Origin: Domibacillus sp. PGB-M46
GTDB taxonomy: Bacteria > Bacillota > Bacilli > Bacillales > Domibacillaceae
DNA length: 64,000 nt
NCBI RefSeq assembly: GCF_022668875.1
Contig: NZ_JAKGCR010000002.1
Location: 1-64,000, forward strand
Direction of reading: 5' to 3'
Part shown: positions 52,867 to 64,000 of the stretch, in pieces
Position numbering within the stretch: the first letter of the stretch is position 1
How the letters are laid out: each line of letters begins with the position of its first letter
Notes under the pieces: generated by a model
Database searches by the model: none
The model's input: only the letters and a program-made list of their open reading frames with translations
What the model was told of the DNA's origin: nothing
Made by a program: the position numbers and the translations under genes

Positions 52867-55800
52867 GAATGGACCGCCTCCAATGCCGGTTTTGGCATTG
52901 CTTCTGCATTAAAGATCATTGATTCAAGCACTTCTAAAATCGCGGTTGCTGTATCAAGTGACGTCAAGCATGGAATACCGTTTTCTACTGATTCACGACG
53001 GATACGGAAGCCGTCACGCGCCGGCTGCTTGCCTTTTGTAAGAGTATTGATAATAAACTGCGCTTCGCCTCCGCGAATTACATCCAGCATATCTGGACCT
53101 TTCGCGCCGATTTTGGCCACGGTTTGTACTGGTACGCCTGTTTCGCTGATCATCTTGGCTGTGCCATGTGTAGCCAGCAGCTGGAAGCCAATATTGTGGA
53201 AGCGTTTCGCGATTGCCAGCGCTTCTTCTTTATCTTTATCAGCAACTGTCAGGAGAACAGCTCCTTTAGTTGGAATCTTCATACCGGATGCCACAAGCCC
53301 TTTGTAAAGTGCTTTTTCAACCGTTGCATCTTTCCCCATTACTTCACCCGTTGATTTCATTTCAGGGCCAAGCGTTGTGTCTACACGGCGAAGTTTCGCG
53401 AATGAGAACACAGGAACTTTTACGTAAACACCTGATTTTTCTGGAACAAGGCCTGATTCGTAGCCCATGTCTTTTAATGACTGTCCCATGATCGCTTTTG
53501 TTGCAAGGTTCGCCATCGGTACATTCGTAATTTTGCTCAAGAATGGCACCGTCCGGCTTGAACGAGGGTTTACCTCGATTACAAATACCTCACCTTTTGA
53601 AATAACATATTGAATGTTGAGCAGGCCGATAATGTTTAAGCCTTTGGCAAGCTTTGTTGTATACTCGATAATTTTTTCTTTTTGATCATCTGTCAGCTTT
53701 TGTGGCGGATATACGGCAATCGAGTCACCAGAATGGACACCTGCACGCTCGATGTGCTCCATAATTCCTGGAATGACTACATCTGTGCCGTCAGAGATCG
53801 CATCTACTTCAATTTCTTTACCCGTTAGGTAACGGTCAATCAAAACTGGATGCTCTGGGTTGACTTTTACAGCATTTTGCATGTATTGAAGCAATTCTGC
53901 TTCTTTATAAACAATTTCCATTGCACGGCCGCCGAGCACGTATGACGGACGAACAAGAACTGGATAACCGATACTGTTGGCAATCTCAACGGCTGCATCT
54001 ACTGAGAAAGCTGTTCTGCCAAGCGGCTGCGGGACATCAAGCTCCTGCAGAGCCTGCTCGAACTTATCACGGTTTTCTGCACGGTCTACATCTTCAAGGC
54101 TTGTGCCGAGAATTTTGACACCGTGTTCTACTAGCTGGCCGGCTAAGTTAATTGCCGTTTGTCCGCCGAACTGTACAACAACACCTTCTGGTTTTTCCAG
54201 ATCGATAATGTGCATGACATCTTCGATTGTTAACGGCTCGAAGTAAAGCTTGTCGGAGATACTAAAGTCTGTTGAAACCGTCTCAGGGTTGTTGTTAATA
54301 ATAATCGCTTCATAACCTGCTTCTTTCAGCGCCCATACAGAGTGTACCGTTGCGTAGTCAAACTCAACACCCTGTCCGATACGGATTGGACCAGAGCCAA
54401 GTACCACAACGGACTTGCGGTCTGTTACAATTGATTCGTTTTCTTCTTCATATGTGCCATAGTAGTATGGTGTTTCTGATTCAAATTCTGCCGCACATGT
54501 ATCAACGGTTTTGAAAACAGGGACAATGCCGTTTTCTTTACGCCAGTCGTACACTTCTTTTTCGGAAACGCCCCATGCTTTTGCAATGGTTTTATCGGCA
54601 AATCCAAGCTGTTTCGCCCGTTTCACAACCTCATGGTTAAATGGATTGCTTTCGACTTCTTTTTCGTATTTGACGATGTTTTCAAACTTCTTCAGGAAGA
54701 ACAGGTCAATTTGGCTCCACTCATGAATTGTTTGAATTGTGATGCCGCGGCGAAGTGCTTCACCCAGATAGAACAAGCGCTCGTCTCCTGCTTTACGAAT
54801 CCGTTTTTCAAGAAACGCGTCGTCTTTATCAGCCAGCTCGTCGAGCGACAGATGGTATACGCCGCTTTCCAGTGAGCGGACTGCTTTCAGCATTGACTCT
54901 TCAAATGTACGGCCAATTGCCATAACCTCGCCTGTTGCTTTCATTTGCGTACCTAATGTACGGTTTGCGTTCTCAAATTTATCAAACGGCCAGCGCGGGA
55001 TCTTAGAAACAACATAGTCCAGAGCCGGCTCAAAGCAAGCGTACGTTTTGCCCGTAACCGGGTTCATCATTTCATCCAGTGTTAAGCCGACAGCAATTTT
55101 TGCTGCCAATTTTGCAATCGGGTAGCCCGTTGCTTTTGATGCAAGCGCAGATGAACGGCTTACACGCGGGTTTACTTCAATGATGTAATATTGGAAGCTG
55201 TATGGGTCAAGTGCAAGCTGAACGTTACAGCCGCCTTCAATTCCAAGCGCGCGAATAATTTTTAAAGACGTGTTGCGGAGCATTTGATATTCACGGTCTG
55301 TCAACGTCTGGCTCGGCGCTACAACAATCGAATCTCCTGTATGAACTCCAACCGGGTCAATGTTTTCCATGTTACAAACAACGATCGCATTGTCATTTGA
55401 ATCGCGCATCACTTCATATTCGATTTCTTTGAAGCCGGCAATGCTTTTTTCTAAAAGACACTGTGTAACCGGGCTTTGTTTCAAGCCGTTTGTTACAGTT
55501 TCAACCAGTTCTTCTTCATTTTCGCAAATTCCGCCGCCTGTACCGCCAAGTGTATAAGCAGGGCGTACGATAACTGGATAGCCAATTTGCTCAACAAAGG
55601 CATACGCTTCATCTAAAGTGTGGATAATTTCACTTTCCGGCACCGGCTCGTTTAATTCATTCATTAATGAACGGAACAAGTCGCGGTCTTCCGCCTGCTC
55701 AATCGCTGAAAGCTTCGTACCAAGAACTTTTACGTTGTACTCATCTAGCACGCCGGCATTGGAAAGCTCGACTGCCATATTCAACCCTGTCTGGCCGCCA

Positions 55801-56069
55801 AGCGTTGGCAAAATCGCGTCCGGACGTTCTTTTTGAATAATGCGGCGGACAAATTCAAGCGTGATCGGTTCAATGTAAACTGCATCCGCAATTTCCGTAT
55901 CCGTCATAATCGTTGCCGGGTTTGAGTTTACGAGAATAACCCGGTATCCTTCTTCTTTTAAAGCGAGACATGCTTGTGTCCCTGCATAATCAAATTCTGC
56001 CGCCTGGCCAATTACAATCGGGCCGGAGCCAATCACAAGTATACTTTGGATGTCTGTACGTTTAGGCAT
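52863..56069 (-). CDS. pyrAB: Carbamoyl-phosphate synthase large subunit (pyrimidine-specific)
   Basis: Two ATP-grasp halves (~1-550 and ~550-930) that make carboxyphosphate and carbamoyl phosphate. Each begins with a glycine-rich block ([40 protein letters not shown]). The C-terminal MGS-like domain (~930-1060) contains [20 protein letters not shown]. 1068 residues (1071 in B. subtilis). It overlaps pyrAA by 8 nt, with AAGGAG upstream. Confidence 0.97.
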
Positions 56070-57153
56070 GTTGTGTCTCCTTTGCAGCGTTTGTTTTCAT
56101 TAAGTCAACAAAGCGGTCAAATAAAATATTGTCATCTTCTGGTCCTGGTGAAGCTTCTGGGTGATATTGCACAGTGAAAGCAGGGTACTTCTTATGAGCC
56201 AGCCCTTCAACTGTTCCATCATTAAGTGCAACATGTGTTACCTTCAAATCCGTATTCGCAATTGATTCTTCGCTTACAGCAAACCCGTGGTTTTGAGAAG
56301 TGATCGCTGTACGTCCTGTTTCAAGATCCTTAACCGGATGATTCGAACCGCGGTGGCCGAATTTCAGCTTGAATGTATCGGCACCGGAAGCAAGAGCAAA
56401 CAGCTGGTGGCCAAGGCAGATACCGAAAATCGGCACCTGACCGATAAGCTCACGAATCGTTTCGATGGCATGCGGCACATCTTTCGGGTTGCCCGGTCCG
56501 TTCGTCAGCATGATACCATCTGGTTTAAACTGCATAATTTCTTTTGCTGTTGTATCATGCGGCACGACCGTTACATCGCAGTTACGGTTGTTTAATTCAC
56601 GTAAAATCCCATGCTTCATACCAAAGTCGATTACGACAACCCGGAAACCGCGTCCCGGACTTGGATAAGCGGACTTTGTAGAAACCTGTGCAACCTGATC
56701 GTTTGACAGTACTGTTGCCTGAAGGCGTGGAATCACATCCTCAGGATTTACATCCGCAGAAACAATTGCTCCTTTAAGGGCACCGTGCTGGCGGATAATT
56801 CGCGTTAATTTGCGTGTATCAATACCGGAAATAGCCGGAATATCTTTCATTTTTAAATATTCATCGATTGAAAATTCAGTTCTGAAGTTTGAAGGAAAAT
56901 CTGCTGCTTCCTTCACAACGAGAGCTTTTACAGCCGGCTGAATTGTTTCAAAGTCGTCACGGTTAATACCGTAGTTGCCAATAAGTGGATAAGTGAATGT
57001 GACAATTTGTCCGCAGTAAGATGGGTCGGACAAGGTTTCCTGGTAACCTGTCATACCTGTTGTAAAAACCACTTCGCCCGTTACGTCTTTTTCACTGCCG
57101 AATCCTTCACCAGCAAATACTGTGCCATCTTCTAAAATAAGCTGTTTTTTCAT
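56062..57153 (-). CDS. pyrAA: Carbamoyl-phosphate synthase small subunit (pyrimidine-specific)
   Basis: Glutaminase subunit. The N-terminal CPSase domain ([20 protein letters not shown]) is followed by a class I amidotransferase with the nucleophile Cys in [16 protein letters not shown] and the His-Glu pair in [16 protein letters not shown] at 57153 overlaps the pyrC stop by 4 nt (ATGA); 363 residues (364 in B. subtilis). The longer frame to 57177 lies inside pyrC. Confidence 0.97.
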   Translation of the reverse strand: MKKQLILEDGTVFAGEGFGSEKDVTGEVVFTTGMTGYQETLSDPSYCGQIVTFTYPLIGNYGINRDDFETIQPAVKALVVKEAADFPSNFRTEFSIDEYLKMKDIPAISGIDTRKLTRIIRQHGALKGAIVSADVNPEDVIPRLQATVLSNDQVAQVSTKSAYPSPGRGFRVVVIDFGMKHGILRELNNRNCDVTVVPHDTTAKEIMQFKPDGIMLTNGPGNPKDVPHAIETIRELIGQVPIFGICLGHQLFALASGADTFKLKFGHRGSNHPVKDLETGRTAITSQNHGFAVSEESIANTDLKVTHVALNDGTVEGLAHKKYPAFTVQYHPEASPGPEDDNILFDRFVDLMKTNAAKETQHA

Positions 57154-58436
57154 TCGTTGATCGTTCCTTCCTGCCATACAAGATTTCCTTCAAAAAACGT
57201 TGCCGCCGGCCACCCTGAAAGTACGCGGCCTGCAAATGGTGTGTTTTTACCTTTTGATAAAAACGTCTTTGGATCTACTTCTTTTTCGCCAGCAAGATCA
57301 ATAATGGTAAGATCAGCGCTGGCACCTTCTTCGAGGCGGCCATACGGCAGATTAAAGACCTCAGCCGGTTTCACCGTCATCCAGTCTACAAGCTGCTTCA
57401 ATGTAATCACACCTTTTTGCACTAGCTCGGTGTACAGAAGCGGAAAAGCTGTTTCGAATCCTGTAATGCCGAATGGTGCTTTGAGAATGCCTGCTGCTTT
57501 TTCTTCTGCTGTATGCGGTGCATGGTCTGTTGCGATAAAATCAAGCGTTCCGTCAAGCAGCCCTTCAATAAGAGCCTTTCTATCTTCCGCCCCGCGAAGC
57601 GGCGGGTTCATTTTAAAGTTAGGATCCTGTCCGGGGATATCCATATCCGTGAGTACAAGATGGTGCGGTGATACTTCGCCAGTTACCCGAATGCCCGCTC
57701 TTTTTGCATCGCGAATCGTACGGACCGATTCTTTTGTGCTGACGTGGCAGACATGGTAGTGACAGCCTGTATTTTCTGCAAGCAACACGTCTCTTGCAAT
57801 TTGAACGGCTTCGCAAATGGATGGAATGCCCGGCACGCCTTCACGTTTAGCATATTCACCGTCATGAACAGCGCCCCCATAAATTAAGCTGTTGTCTTCA
57901 CAATGTGCTACAACTGCCATATCAAGAGCAGCTGCCTGCTTCATTGCAGCATGCATCATGCCTGCCTCTTGAATGCCGACTCCGTCATCTGTAAAAGCAA
58001 ATGCCTGGTTTTCCTTGAGTGCTTTAAAGTCAACAAGCTCTTTGCCTGCCTGGCGGATTGTAATAGATGCATACGGCAGCACACGAATTTGTGCATTTTC
58101 CTCAATAAGTGTATTCACTTTTTGAAGATTTGCTTCTGTATCTGGTACCGGCCGGGTATTTGGCATAGCCGCGATCGTTGTAAATCCGCCTTTAGCGGCC
58201 GCTTTCGTTCCAGTTTCAATTGTTTCTTTGTGCTCGCCGCCTGGCTCACGCAGGTGCACGTGCAGATCAATCAGGCCAGGTGCAATGAGCTTGCCGCCCG
58301 CATCGATTGTTTCTTCGCCGTTTTCTGCGAGGCCAGCGCCGATTTCAGTAATTTTCCCATCTTGAATGCGGACATCTGCTCCGGTTAATTCACCGTTTTC
58401 TGTTAAGACTTGTCCATTTTTAATTAACCAGTTCAT
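57150..58436 (-). CDS. pyrC: Dihydroorotase
   Basis: Cyclises carbamoyl-aspartate. Zinc amidohydrolase: the first His pair is in [19 protein letters not shown], with further ligand His in [17 protein letters not shown] and ATDHAPHT (metal-bridging Asp). ATG at 58436 ([10 protein letters not shown]) gives 428 residues, exactly as in B. subtilis, with AGGGGAG 8 nt upstream. It overlaps the end of pyrB by 17 nt. Confidence 0.97.
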   Translation of the reverse strand: MNWLIKNGQVLTENGELTGADVRIQDGKITEIGAGLAENGEETIDAGGKLIAPGLIDLHVHLREPGGEHKETIETGTKAAAKGGFTTIAAMPNTRPVPDTEANLQKVNTLIEENAQIRVLPYASITIRQAGKELVDFKALKENQAFAFTDDGVGIQEAGMMHAAMKQAAALDMAVVAHCEDNSLIYGGAVHDGEYAKREGVPGIPSICEAVQIARDVLLAENTGCHYHVCHVSTKESVRTIRDAKRAGIRVTGEVSPHHLVLTDMDIPGQDPNFKMNPPLRGAEDRKALIEGLLDGTLDFIATDHAPHTAEEKAAGILKAPFGITGFETAFPLLYTELVQKGVITLKQLVDWMTVKPAEVFNLPYGRLEEGASADLTIIDLAGEKEVDPKTFLSKGKNTPFAGRVLSGWPAATFFEGNLVWQEGTINE

Positions 58437-59331
58437 TTGCCAATCTCCCCTCAAGCACTTCTTTTAAGACCGCCATGCGGACATATACACCGTTTTCCAT
58501 TTGTTTAAAGATGCGCGACCGTTCGCATTCAACTAAGCTGTCGGCAATTTCTGCATCCCGGTTTACCGGAGCCGGGTGCATAATAATGCTCCCCGGCTTC
58601 ATCCGGCTCTCCCGTTCCTCTGTTAAACCGTAACGGATATGATATTCTTCTTTTGTCATCGACGAAGCGACCTGATGCCGTTCGTGCTGGATACGCAGCA
58701 GCATTAAAGCGTCCACCTGCTCAACTAATTCGTCGATTTCAACGAACCCTCCTGACTGGAGGAAATCCTCTTCAAACCATTCAGGAGGACCTGAAAATTT
58801 CACATCTGCACCAAGTCGTCTCAGTGCCTCTGCGTTGGAGCGGGCTACCCGGCTGTGCCGGATATCGCCGACAATGCCGATTTTCAAGCCCTCGAACGTG
58901 CCAAACTCCTGCTGAATGGTTAGAAGGTCAAGCAGGCATTGGGTTGGGTGCTGGCCGCATCCGTCTCCTGCGTTAATGACCGGAATATCGATATGGCCAA
59001 CCAGTTCGTCGTAGTAAGCATCTGCTTCGTGACGGACCACCACTGCGTTAACGCCAATGGCTTCGAGTGTGCGAACTGTGTCGTATAATGTTTCTCCTTT
59101 TAAAACACTTGAACTCCCAACATCAAACGGGATCACATCCAAGCCGAGTTTTCTCTCTGCCATTTCAAAACTTGTTTTTGTCCGCGTGCTTGCTTCAAAA
59201 AACAAATTCGCGACATATTGTTTTTCATGCGGTGTCCAAACTTCGCCTTCCGCAAATTTCTGCGCCTGCATTAATATTAACAAAATTTCATCTTTATGCA
59301 AATCCCTAATTGAAACTAAATTTCTCAGCAT
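58420..59331 (-). CDS. pyrB: Aspartate carbamoyltransferase catalytic chain
   Basis: First committed pyrimidine step. The carbamoyl-phosphate loop is [20 protein letters not shown], the middle block [18 protein letters not shown] and the C-terminal [11 protein letters not shown]. 303 residues (304 in B. subtilis). No pyrI regulatory chain is present, as expected for Bacillus. Expression is governed by the second attenuator. Confidence 0.97.
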   Translation of the reverse strand: MLRNLVSIRDLHKDEILLILMQAQKFAEGEVWTPHEKQYVANLFFEASTRTKTSFEMAERKLGLDVIPFDVGSSSVLKGETLYDTVRTLEAIGVNAVVVRHEADAYYDELVGHIDIPVINAGDGCGQHPTQCLLDLLTIQQEFGTFEGLKIGIVGDIRHSRVARSNAEALRRLGADVKFSGPPEWFEEDFLQSGGFVEIDELVEQVDALMLLRIQHERHQVASSMTKEEYHIRYGLTEERESRMKPGSIIMHPAPVNRDAEIADSLVECERSRIFKQMENGVYVRMAVLKEVLEGRLANELVN

Positions 59332-59353
59332 CGATTTTTACCTCCGTTTTCAT

Positions 59354-59385
59354 AAAAAAAACACCCTGGTTTCAGGGTGTTTTTT
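59354..59385 (-). terminator. Attenuator terminator in the pyrR-pyrB leader
   Basis: An 8-bp core stem (59361-59368 with 59373-59380) extended by A:T pairs is followed by eight T on the minus strand. It can be disrupted by an upstream antiterminator. Confidence 0.9.
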
Positions 59386-59434
59386 CGTTTTACAGCATAA
59401 CGAAGCTGTTCTGCGCATAGGCGCAGACCGATTT

Positions 59435-59440
59435 CACCCT
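59435..59440 (-). promoter_or_regulatory. Antiterminator strand of the pyrB attenuator
   Basis: AGGGTG on the minus strand can pair with CACCCT of the terminator 5' arm (59374-59379). Two short hairpins, CTGCGC/GCGCAG and ACAGC/GCTGT, lie between the two strands. Confidence 0.6.
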
Positions 59441-59484
59441 TAAATGCCTCTCGTGCATTTTTAAAAGGTTGTCAATGTTCATCC

Positions 59485-59498
59485 AGCCTCACAGGGCT
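59485..59498 (-). promoter_or_regulatory. PyrR-binding anti-antiterminator (pyrB leader)
   Basis: AGCCCTGTGAGGCT matches the known PyrR RNA consensus (ARUCCNGNGAGGYU) at all but one position, and forms an AGCC/GGCT stem-loop. Confidence 0.85.
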
Positions 59499-59517
59499 AT
59501 TACTAAACATTCATTCT

Positions 59518-60117
<600 letters not shown>

Positions 60118-60139
60118 TCATACCATTTCATATCCGATT

Positions 60140-60146
60140 CCTTCCC
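60140..60146 (-). promoter_or_regulatory. Antiterminator strand of the pyrR attenuator
   Basis: GGGAAGG on the minus strand can pair with CCTTCTC of the terminator 5' arm (60084-60090). It immediately follows the PyrR site. Confidence 0.6.
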
Positions 60147-60160
60147 AGCCTCACGGGACT
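60147..60160 (-). promoter_or_regulatory. PyrR-binding anti-antiterminator (pyrR leader)
   Basis: AGTCCCGTGAGGCT is an exact match to the PyrR RNA consensus (ARUCCNGNGAGGYU). Confidence 0.9.
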
Positions 60161-60190
60161 GTTCTTAAAGGTTCTTATTCAACTGAGTTC

Positions 60191-60219
60191 ATTGTATCGA
60201 TAAATTCGACAAAAGTCAA
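60191..60219 (-). promoter_or_regulatory. Promoter of the pyr operon
   Basis: TTGACT (60214-60219), 17 bp, TACAAT (60191-60196). The -35 overlaps the rluD stop. The leader to the pyrR ATG is about 130 nt. Confidence 0.75.
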
Positions 60220-61127
60220 ATCTTTTTCCGTAAGTCATCAACTAAATCTGTAAACTCTTTAGGTGCCGGTGCTTCAAACTCCATATATTCATTCGTACGC
60301 GGGTGAACAAAGCCCAATACGCCTGCATGAAGTGCCTGGCCGTCAATGTCAAGTGTTTTTCGCGGTCCGTATTTTGGATCTCCGGCAAGCGGGAAACCGA
60401 TATACTTCATATGAACACGGATTTGGTGGGTACGCCCTGTTTCGAGCTCACATTCCACCAGCGTAAAGTCCCGGAAACGCTCAAGCACCTGAAAATGCGT
60501 CACAGCTACTTTACCGTGATCTACAATGCCCATTTTTTGCCGGTCTTTCGTATCCCGGCCGATCGGGGCATCGATAGTGCCATAATCATGAGAAATAATA
60601 CCGTGCACGATCGCCTGGTACTTACGTGTCACCGACTTTTCGACAAGCTGATTCACTAATTTTTCATGTGCCATATCATTTTTAGCGACCATGAGAAGAC
60701 CAGATGTATCTTTGTCAATCCGGTGGACAATACCCGGACGCATCACACCGTTTATACCGGATAAGTCTTTACAATGGTACATTAAACCATTCACAAGCGT
60801 TCCCGTCGTATGCCCGGGGGCCGGATGCACAACCATGCCGCGCGGCTTGTTGACCACAATGACGTCTTCATCCTCGTAGTAAATGTCCAGCTTCAGATCT
60901 TCTGCTTCAATATTCAGTTCTTCAGGGTCTGGAATGTCAATGGTCACTTCGTCTCCTGCTGCCGCTTTGTAGTTCGCTTTGACCGGCTGACCATTAACTA
61001 GAACGCGCCCTTCCTTAAGCCACTCCTGCACCTGCGAACGGGAATACTGCTCCTCTTGAGCTGCGGCGAGTTTATCAATCCGGCTCCCGTTTTCTTCTTC
61101 ACTTACTGTAAACTGTAATGATTTCAT
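60216..61127 (-). CDS. ylyB: RluD-type 23S rRNA pseudouridine synthase (YlyB)
   Basis: N-terminal S4 RNA-binding domain (SRIDKLAAAQEEQYSRSQVQ, ~14-70). The catalytic domain has the active Asp in GIVHRIDKDTSGLLMVAKND (~140) and VECELETGRTHQIRVHM. 303 residues, as in B. subtilis YlyB. The exact rRNA target position is not deducible. It lies 1 nt after lspA. Confidence 0.94.
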   Translation of the reverse strand: MKSLQFTVSEEENGSRIDKLAAAQEEQYSRSQVQEWLKEGRVLVNGQPVKANYKAAAGDEVTIDIPDPEELNIEAEDLKLDIYYEDEDVIVVNKPRGMVVHPAPGHTTGTLVNGLMYHCKDLSGINGVMRPGIVHRIDKDTSGLLMVAKNDMAHEKLVNQLVEKSVTRKYQAIVHGIISHDYGTIDAPIGRDTKDRQKMGIVDHGKVAVTHFQVLERFRDFTLVECELETGRTHQIRVHMKYIGFPLAGDPKYGPRKTLDIDGQALHAGVLGFVHPRTNEYMEFEAPAPKEFTDLVDDLRKKI

Positions 61128-61128
61128 A

Positions 61129-61590
61129 TTATGCCTTCTTTCCTTTTCGATCTTCTATTAGCATGGCAGCAAACAGCAAAATAACACCGATCGTTAACGC
61201 CGCATCGGCAATATTAAAAATGGGAAACCGGTAGCCGAAAATAAACGTCTGCACAAAATCAACCACTTCCCCGCGGAACAGCCGGTCAATAAAATTGCCT
61301 AATGCTCCCCCGAGTAAAACAGCTAGGGAGATTTTCATTAAAGGTTTTCCCTTTGCTTCTTTTTGCATAAAGTAAATGATGCCAACCACTACAATAGCTG
61401 TAATCAGATAAAACAGCCAAAATTGACCTTCAAGCATTCCCCATGCTGCTCCCCTGTTTCGGTGCGAAGTAATATGGAACAAATTGTCCATAACCGGCAC
61501 ACTTTCCCCTATTTCCATTGATTTCACAATAAGCCACTTTGTCCATTGGTCAAGCAGAATGATGAGCAGCGACAATACGTAGTAATACAT
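61129..61590 (-). CDS. lspA: Lipoprotein signal peptidase (signal peptidase II)
   Basis: Membrane aspartic protease that cuts prolipoproteins. Four membrane segments are visible: YYVLSLLIILLDQWTKWLIV, FWLFYLITAIVVVGIIYFMQ, ISLAVLLGGALGNFIDRLF and ALTIGVILLFAAMLI. The catalytic Asp pair is in GNFIDRLF and FNIADAALT. 153 residues. ATG with GGAGGT. It lies just upstream of ylyB. Confidence 0.97.
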   Translation of the reverse strand: MYYYVLSLLIILLDQWTKWLIVKSMEIGESVPVMDNLFHITSHRNRGAAWGMLEGQFWLFYLITAIVVVGIIYFMQKEAKGKPLMKISLAVLLGGALGNFIDRLFRGEVVDFVQTFIFGYRFPIFNIADAALTIGVILLFAAMLIEDRKGKKA

Positions 61591-61606
61591 ATTTTACCTC
61601 CAACGC

Positions 61607-61645
61607 TGAAAAGAGGTTAGCGGTTTTCTTAGCTAACCTCTTTTT
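61607..61645 (-). terminator. Rho-independent terminator after ileS
   Basis: A perfect 13-bp stem (61609-61621 with 61632-61644), loop of 10 nt, ending in four T on the minus strand. Possibly partial, so that lspA may be read from upstream. Confidence 0.82.
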
Positions 61646-61653
61646 CGTTTGTT

Positions 61654-64000
61654 TTAGTTCACTTCTGAATAATGCTCTTTTACAACAGACGCACAGCGTG
61701 GGCAAAGCGTCGGATGCTCAGCATCCTTTCCTACTTCGTCCGTTACAGTCCAGCAGCGTTCGCATGTTTCACCAGACGCTTTTTCTACTACAACAGAGGC
61801 TGTTTCAAGCTGAACCGCATGTTCAGGTGCTTCAGCGTCTGTTCCAGCAATTTCAAATCCAGAAACGATAAACAGCTGCTTCAAGTCTTCTTCGATAGAC
61901 GCAAGCAATGCTGTTGTTTCCGCTCCGGCAAACAACTTCACATGGGCTGTCAATGATTTCCCAATGACTTTTTCGTTGCGGGCTTCTTCAAGCGCTTTGA
62001 GCACATCGTCACGAACCGCCATAAACGCTGTCCATTTTTGTGTTAAAGCCTCGGCGTCCGGAAGTTCTTTGTACTCCGGCATATCTGTCAGCTGTACGTA
62101 TTTCTCTTCAGCTTCCGGCACTTCCACCCATACTTCGTCCGCTGTATGCGGAAGGATTGGCGATACCAATTTTGCAAGTGCTGTTAACGTTTCAAAAAGA
62201 ACCGTTTGAATAGCACGGCGGTCGGCATGATTCTCCGCTTCGATATATAAAACATCTTTTGTAAAGTCAAGGTAGAAGGAGCTTAAATCAACTGTACAGA
62301 AATTGTTGATCGCATGGTAAATAGCCGCGAATTCATAGTTTTCGTAATGGCCGCGTACCGCTTTGATTAATTCGTTTAATTTCACCAGCATAAACTGGTC
62401 AACTTCACGCAGGTTTTCATATGCTACCGCATGCTCACTCGGCTTAAAGCCATCCAGGTTTCCTAAAAGGAAGCGGAACGTGTTACGTATTTTGCGGTAA
62501 ACTTCGGCCACTTGTTTTAAAATCGCATCTGATACACGCACATCTGCTTGAAAATCAACCGATGATACCCAAAGACGCAGAATATCAGCACCAAGCTGCT
62601 CCATTACTTTGGCTGGAACAACCGTGTTGCCAAGTGACTTACTCATCTTGCGGCCTTCACCGTCAAGTGCAAATCCGTGGCTTAGCACGCCTTTGTATGG
62701 AGCATTTCCCGTTACTGCTACTGCCGTGATCAAAGAAGAGTTAAACCAGCCGCGATACTGGTCAGAACCTTCCAGGTAAAGATCAGCCGGGCGCTGGGCA
62801 TCCTCGCGCTGCTCTAAAACAGCTTCATGTGAAGAGCCTGAATCGAACCAAACATCCATAATATCGTTTTCTTTCGTAAATTCTCCGTTCGGGCTGCCAG
62901 GATGCGTAAATCCTTCCGGAAGCAGCTCCTTTGCTGTCCGCTTAAACCAAATATTTGATCCGTGCTGGCGGAATAAATCCGAAACATGCGAAATCGTTTC
63001 ATCAGTAATAATCGCTTCACCGTTTTCCGCATAAAATACCGGGATTGGCACCCCCCATGCCCGCTGGCGGGAAATACACCAGTCACCACGGTCACGGATC
63101 ATATTAAACAAGCGTGTTTCGCCCCATGCCGGCACCCATTTTGTTTCTTTTACAGCTTGGAGTAATTCCGGGCGGAACTTGTCGATCGACGCAAACCATT
63201 GAGCTGTCGCGCGGAAAATAACCGGCTTTTTCGTCCGCCAGTCATGCGGATACGAGTGGGTAATAAACTCCATTTTCAACAGTGCGCCGGCTTCTGTCAA
63301 TTTTTCAGTGATCGCCTTGTTGGCATTGTCATAAAACAGTCCTTCAAATCCTGGAGCTTCCTCTGTCATCACACCGCGGTCGTTTACCGGGCAAAGAACA
63401 TCAAGGCCATATTTCTTCCCAACGATAAAGTCATCTTCCCCGTGTCCTGGTGCTGTATGAACCGCTCCTGTACCAGAATCCGTTGTTACATGCTCACCAA
63501 GCATTACAAGAGAATCCCGTCCGTAAAGCGGATGTGCGGCGATGATACGGTCAAGCTGTTCCCCTTTTACCAGCTTGTCAGTCGTATAGGATTCCCAGCC
63601 GATTTTTGATGCTACTTCTTCTAGGAGTGCTTCAGCCACAACGAACTTCTCGCCCGCTGCATTGACAACGGCATAATTCAGTTCCGGATGAACGGAGATA
63701 CCAAGGTTTGCCGGAATCGTCCATGGAGTCGTGGTCCAAATGATAATTTTTGTGCCTTCTTCAAGCACACCGTTTCCTTTTTTCACTTCGAAAGAAACAT
63801 AAATAGAAGCTGATCTTTTATCCTGGTACTCAATTTCTGCTTCTGCAAGAGCAGACTCAGAAGACGGAGACCAATAAACAGGTTTTAACCCTTTATAGAT
63901 AAACCCTTTTTTTGCCATTTCACCAAACACTTTAATTTGGGCTGCTTCATACTCAGGCTTTAATGTAATATAAGGATTTTCCCAGTCACCGCGGACGCCA
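61654..64000 (-). CDS. ileS: Isoleucyl-tRNA synthetase (5' end outside window)
   Basis: Class Ia synthetase. The open frame continues past the window edge ([20 protein letters not shown] at the edge), so about 140 N-terminal residues, including the HIGH motif, are not seen. Visible parts: the CP1 editing domain ([14 protein letters not shown] to TAPGHGEDD), the KMSKS loop in [10 protein letters not shown], the anticodon-binding helices and a C-terminal zinc finger ([10 protein letters not shown]...CPRCASVV). About 781 of ~920 residues. A T-box leader is likely but lies outside. Confidence 0.97.
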   Translation of the reverse strand, partial: GVRGDWENPYITLKPEYEAAQIKVFGEMAKKGFIYKGLKPVYWSPSSESALAEAEIEYQDKRSASIYVSFEVKKGNGVLEEGTKIIIWTTTPWTIPANLGISVHPELNYAVVNAAGEKFVVAEALLEEVASKIGWESYTTDKLVKGEQLDRIIAAHPLYGRDSLVMLGEHVTTDSGTGAVHTAPGHGEDDFIVGKKYGLDVLCPVNDRGVMTEEAPGFEGLFYDNANKAITEKLTEAGALLKMEFITHSYPHDWRTKKPVIFRATAQWFASIDKFRPELLQAVKETKWVPAWGETRLFNMIRDRGDWCISRQRAWGVPIPVFYAENGEAIITDETISHVSDLFRQHGSNIWFKRTAKELLPEGFTHPGSPNGEFTKENDIMDVWFDSGSSHEAVLEQREDAQRPADLYLEGSDQYRGWFNSSLITAVAVTGNAPYKGVLSHGFALDGEGRKMSKSLGNTVVPAKVMEQLGADILRLWVSSVDFQADVRVSDAILKQVAEVYRKIRNTFRFLLGNLDGFKPSEHAVAYENLREVDQFMLVKLNELIKAVRGHYENYEFAAIYHAINNFCTVDLSSFYLDFTKDVLYIEAENHADRRAIQTVLFETLTALAKLVSPILPHTADEVWVEVPEAEEKYVQLTDMPEYKELPDAEALTQKWTAFMAVRDDVLKALEEARNEKVIGKSLTAHVKLFAGAETTALLASIEEDLKQLFIVSGFEIAGTDAEAPEHAVQLETASVVVEKASGETCERCWTVTDEVGKDAEHPTLCPRCASVVKEHYSEVN

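Noticed and set aside
57157-57759. 200-codon plus-strand open frame
   Set aside because: Antisense to pyrC; Ser/Pro-rich translation typical of a shadow frame.

Overview
This is a 64 kb chromosomal segment from a spore-forming, low-to-mid GC Bacillota, most likely Bacillaceae (Bacillus sensu lato). Gene order follows the Bacillus subtilis ileS-to-codY region almost gene for gene, read on the minus strand from right to left. A 27-codon spoVM, a FapR operator, PyrR attenuators and codY all support this. The genus cannot be fixed from the sequence alone. Only rpmB and rqcH lie on the plus strand. I see no tRNA, rRNA, CRISPR array, insertion sequence, prophage or defence island.

Layout in the direction of transcription (high to low coordinates). 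(1) 64000-61129: ileS (its start lies outside the window) and lspA. (2) 61127-60216: rluD-type pseudouridine synthase. (3) 60219-49807: the pyrimidine operon pyrR-B-C-AA-AB-K-D-F-E, with its own promoter, two PyrR-responsive attenuators and a strong final terminator; pyrP is absent. (4) 49753-49231: a badly decayed GNAT acetyltransferase pseudogene. (5) 49209-47506: rqcH on the plus strand. (6) 47361-45940: a small membrane/coiled-coil gene, then remA, gmk and rpoZ. (7) 45844-33399: coaBC, priA, def, fmt, rsmB, rlmN, prpC, prkC, rsgA, rpe, thiN, spoVM, a tightly packed translation/cell-wall-signalling cluster that converges on plus-strand rpmB at a shared terminator. (8) 32937-28772: yloU, fakA, recG. 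(9) 28755-25088: the FapR-controlled fatty-acid operon fapR-plsX-fabD-fabG, then acpP. (10) 24944-19514: rnc-smc-ftsY. (11) 19506-17758: ylxM-ffh (SRP). (12) 17723-15147: rpsP, ylqD, rimM, trmD, rplS. (13) 15126-10723: lepB, rbgA, rnhB, and a FliK-like/FlhB-like pair. (14) 10710-8491: sucCD. (15) 8459-5252: dprA, topA. (16) 5153-71: trmFO, then xerC-hslV-hslU-codY.

The genes are mainly core functions: ribosome and tRNA maturation, protein targeting (SRP, FtsY, LepB, LspA), chromosome handling (Smc, XerC, TopA, RecG, PriA), lipid and pyrimidine synthesis, and Ser/Thr signalling (PrkC/PrpC). Compared with B. subtilis, several genes are missing from their usual places: khpA/ylqC (a 35-nt hairpin sits in that interval), pyrP, sdaAB-sdaAA and yloB-yloC. 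The most interesting items are these absences, the small gene at 47113-47361, the FliK/FlhB-like pair with an altered NPTH motif, the two pyr attenuators, and promoters built into upstream terminators. I did not find a clearly novel multi-gene system. No intergenic stretch exceeds 300 bp except the one occupied by the pseudogene.
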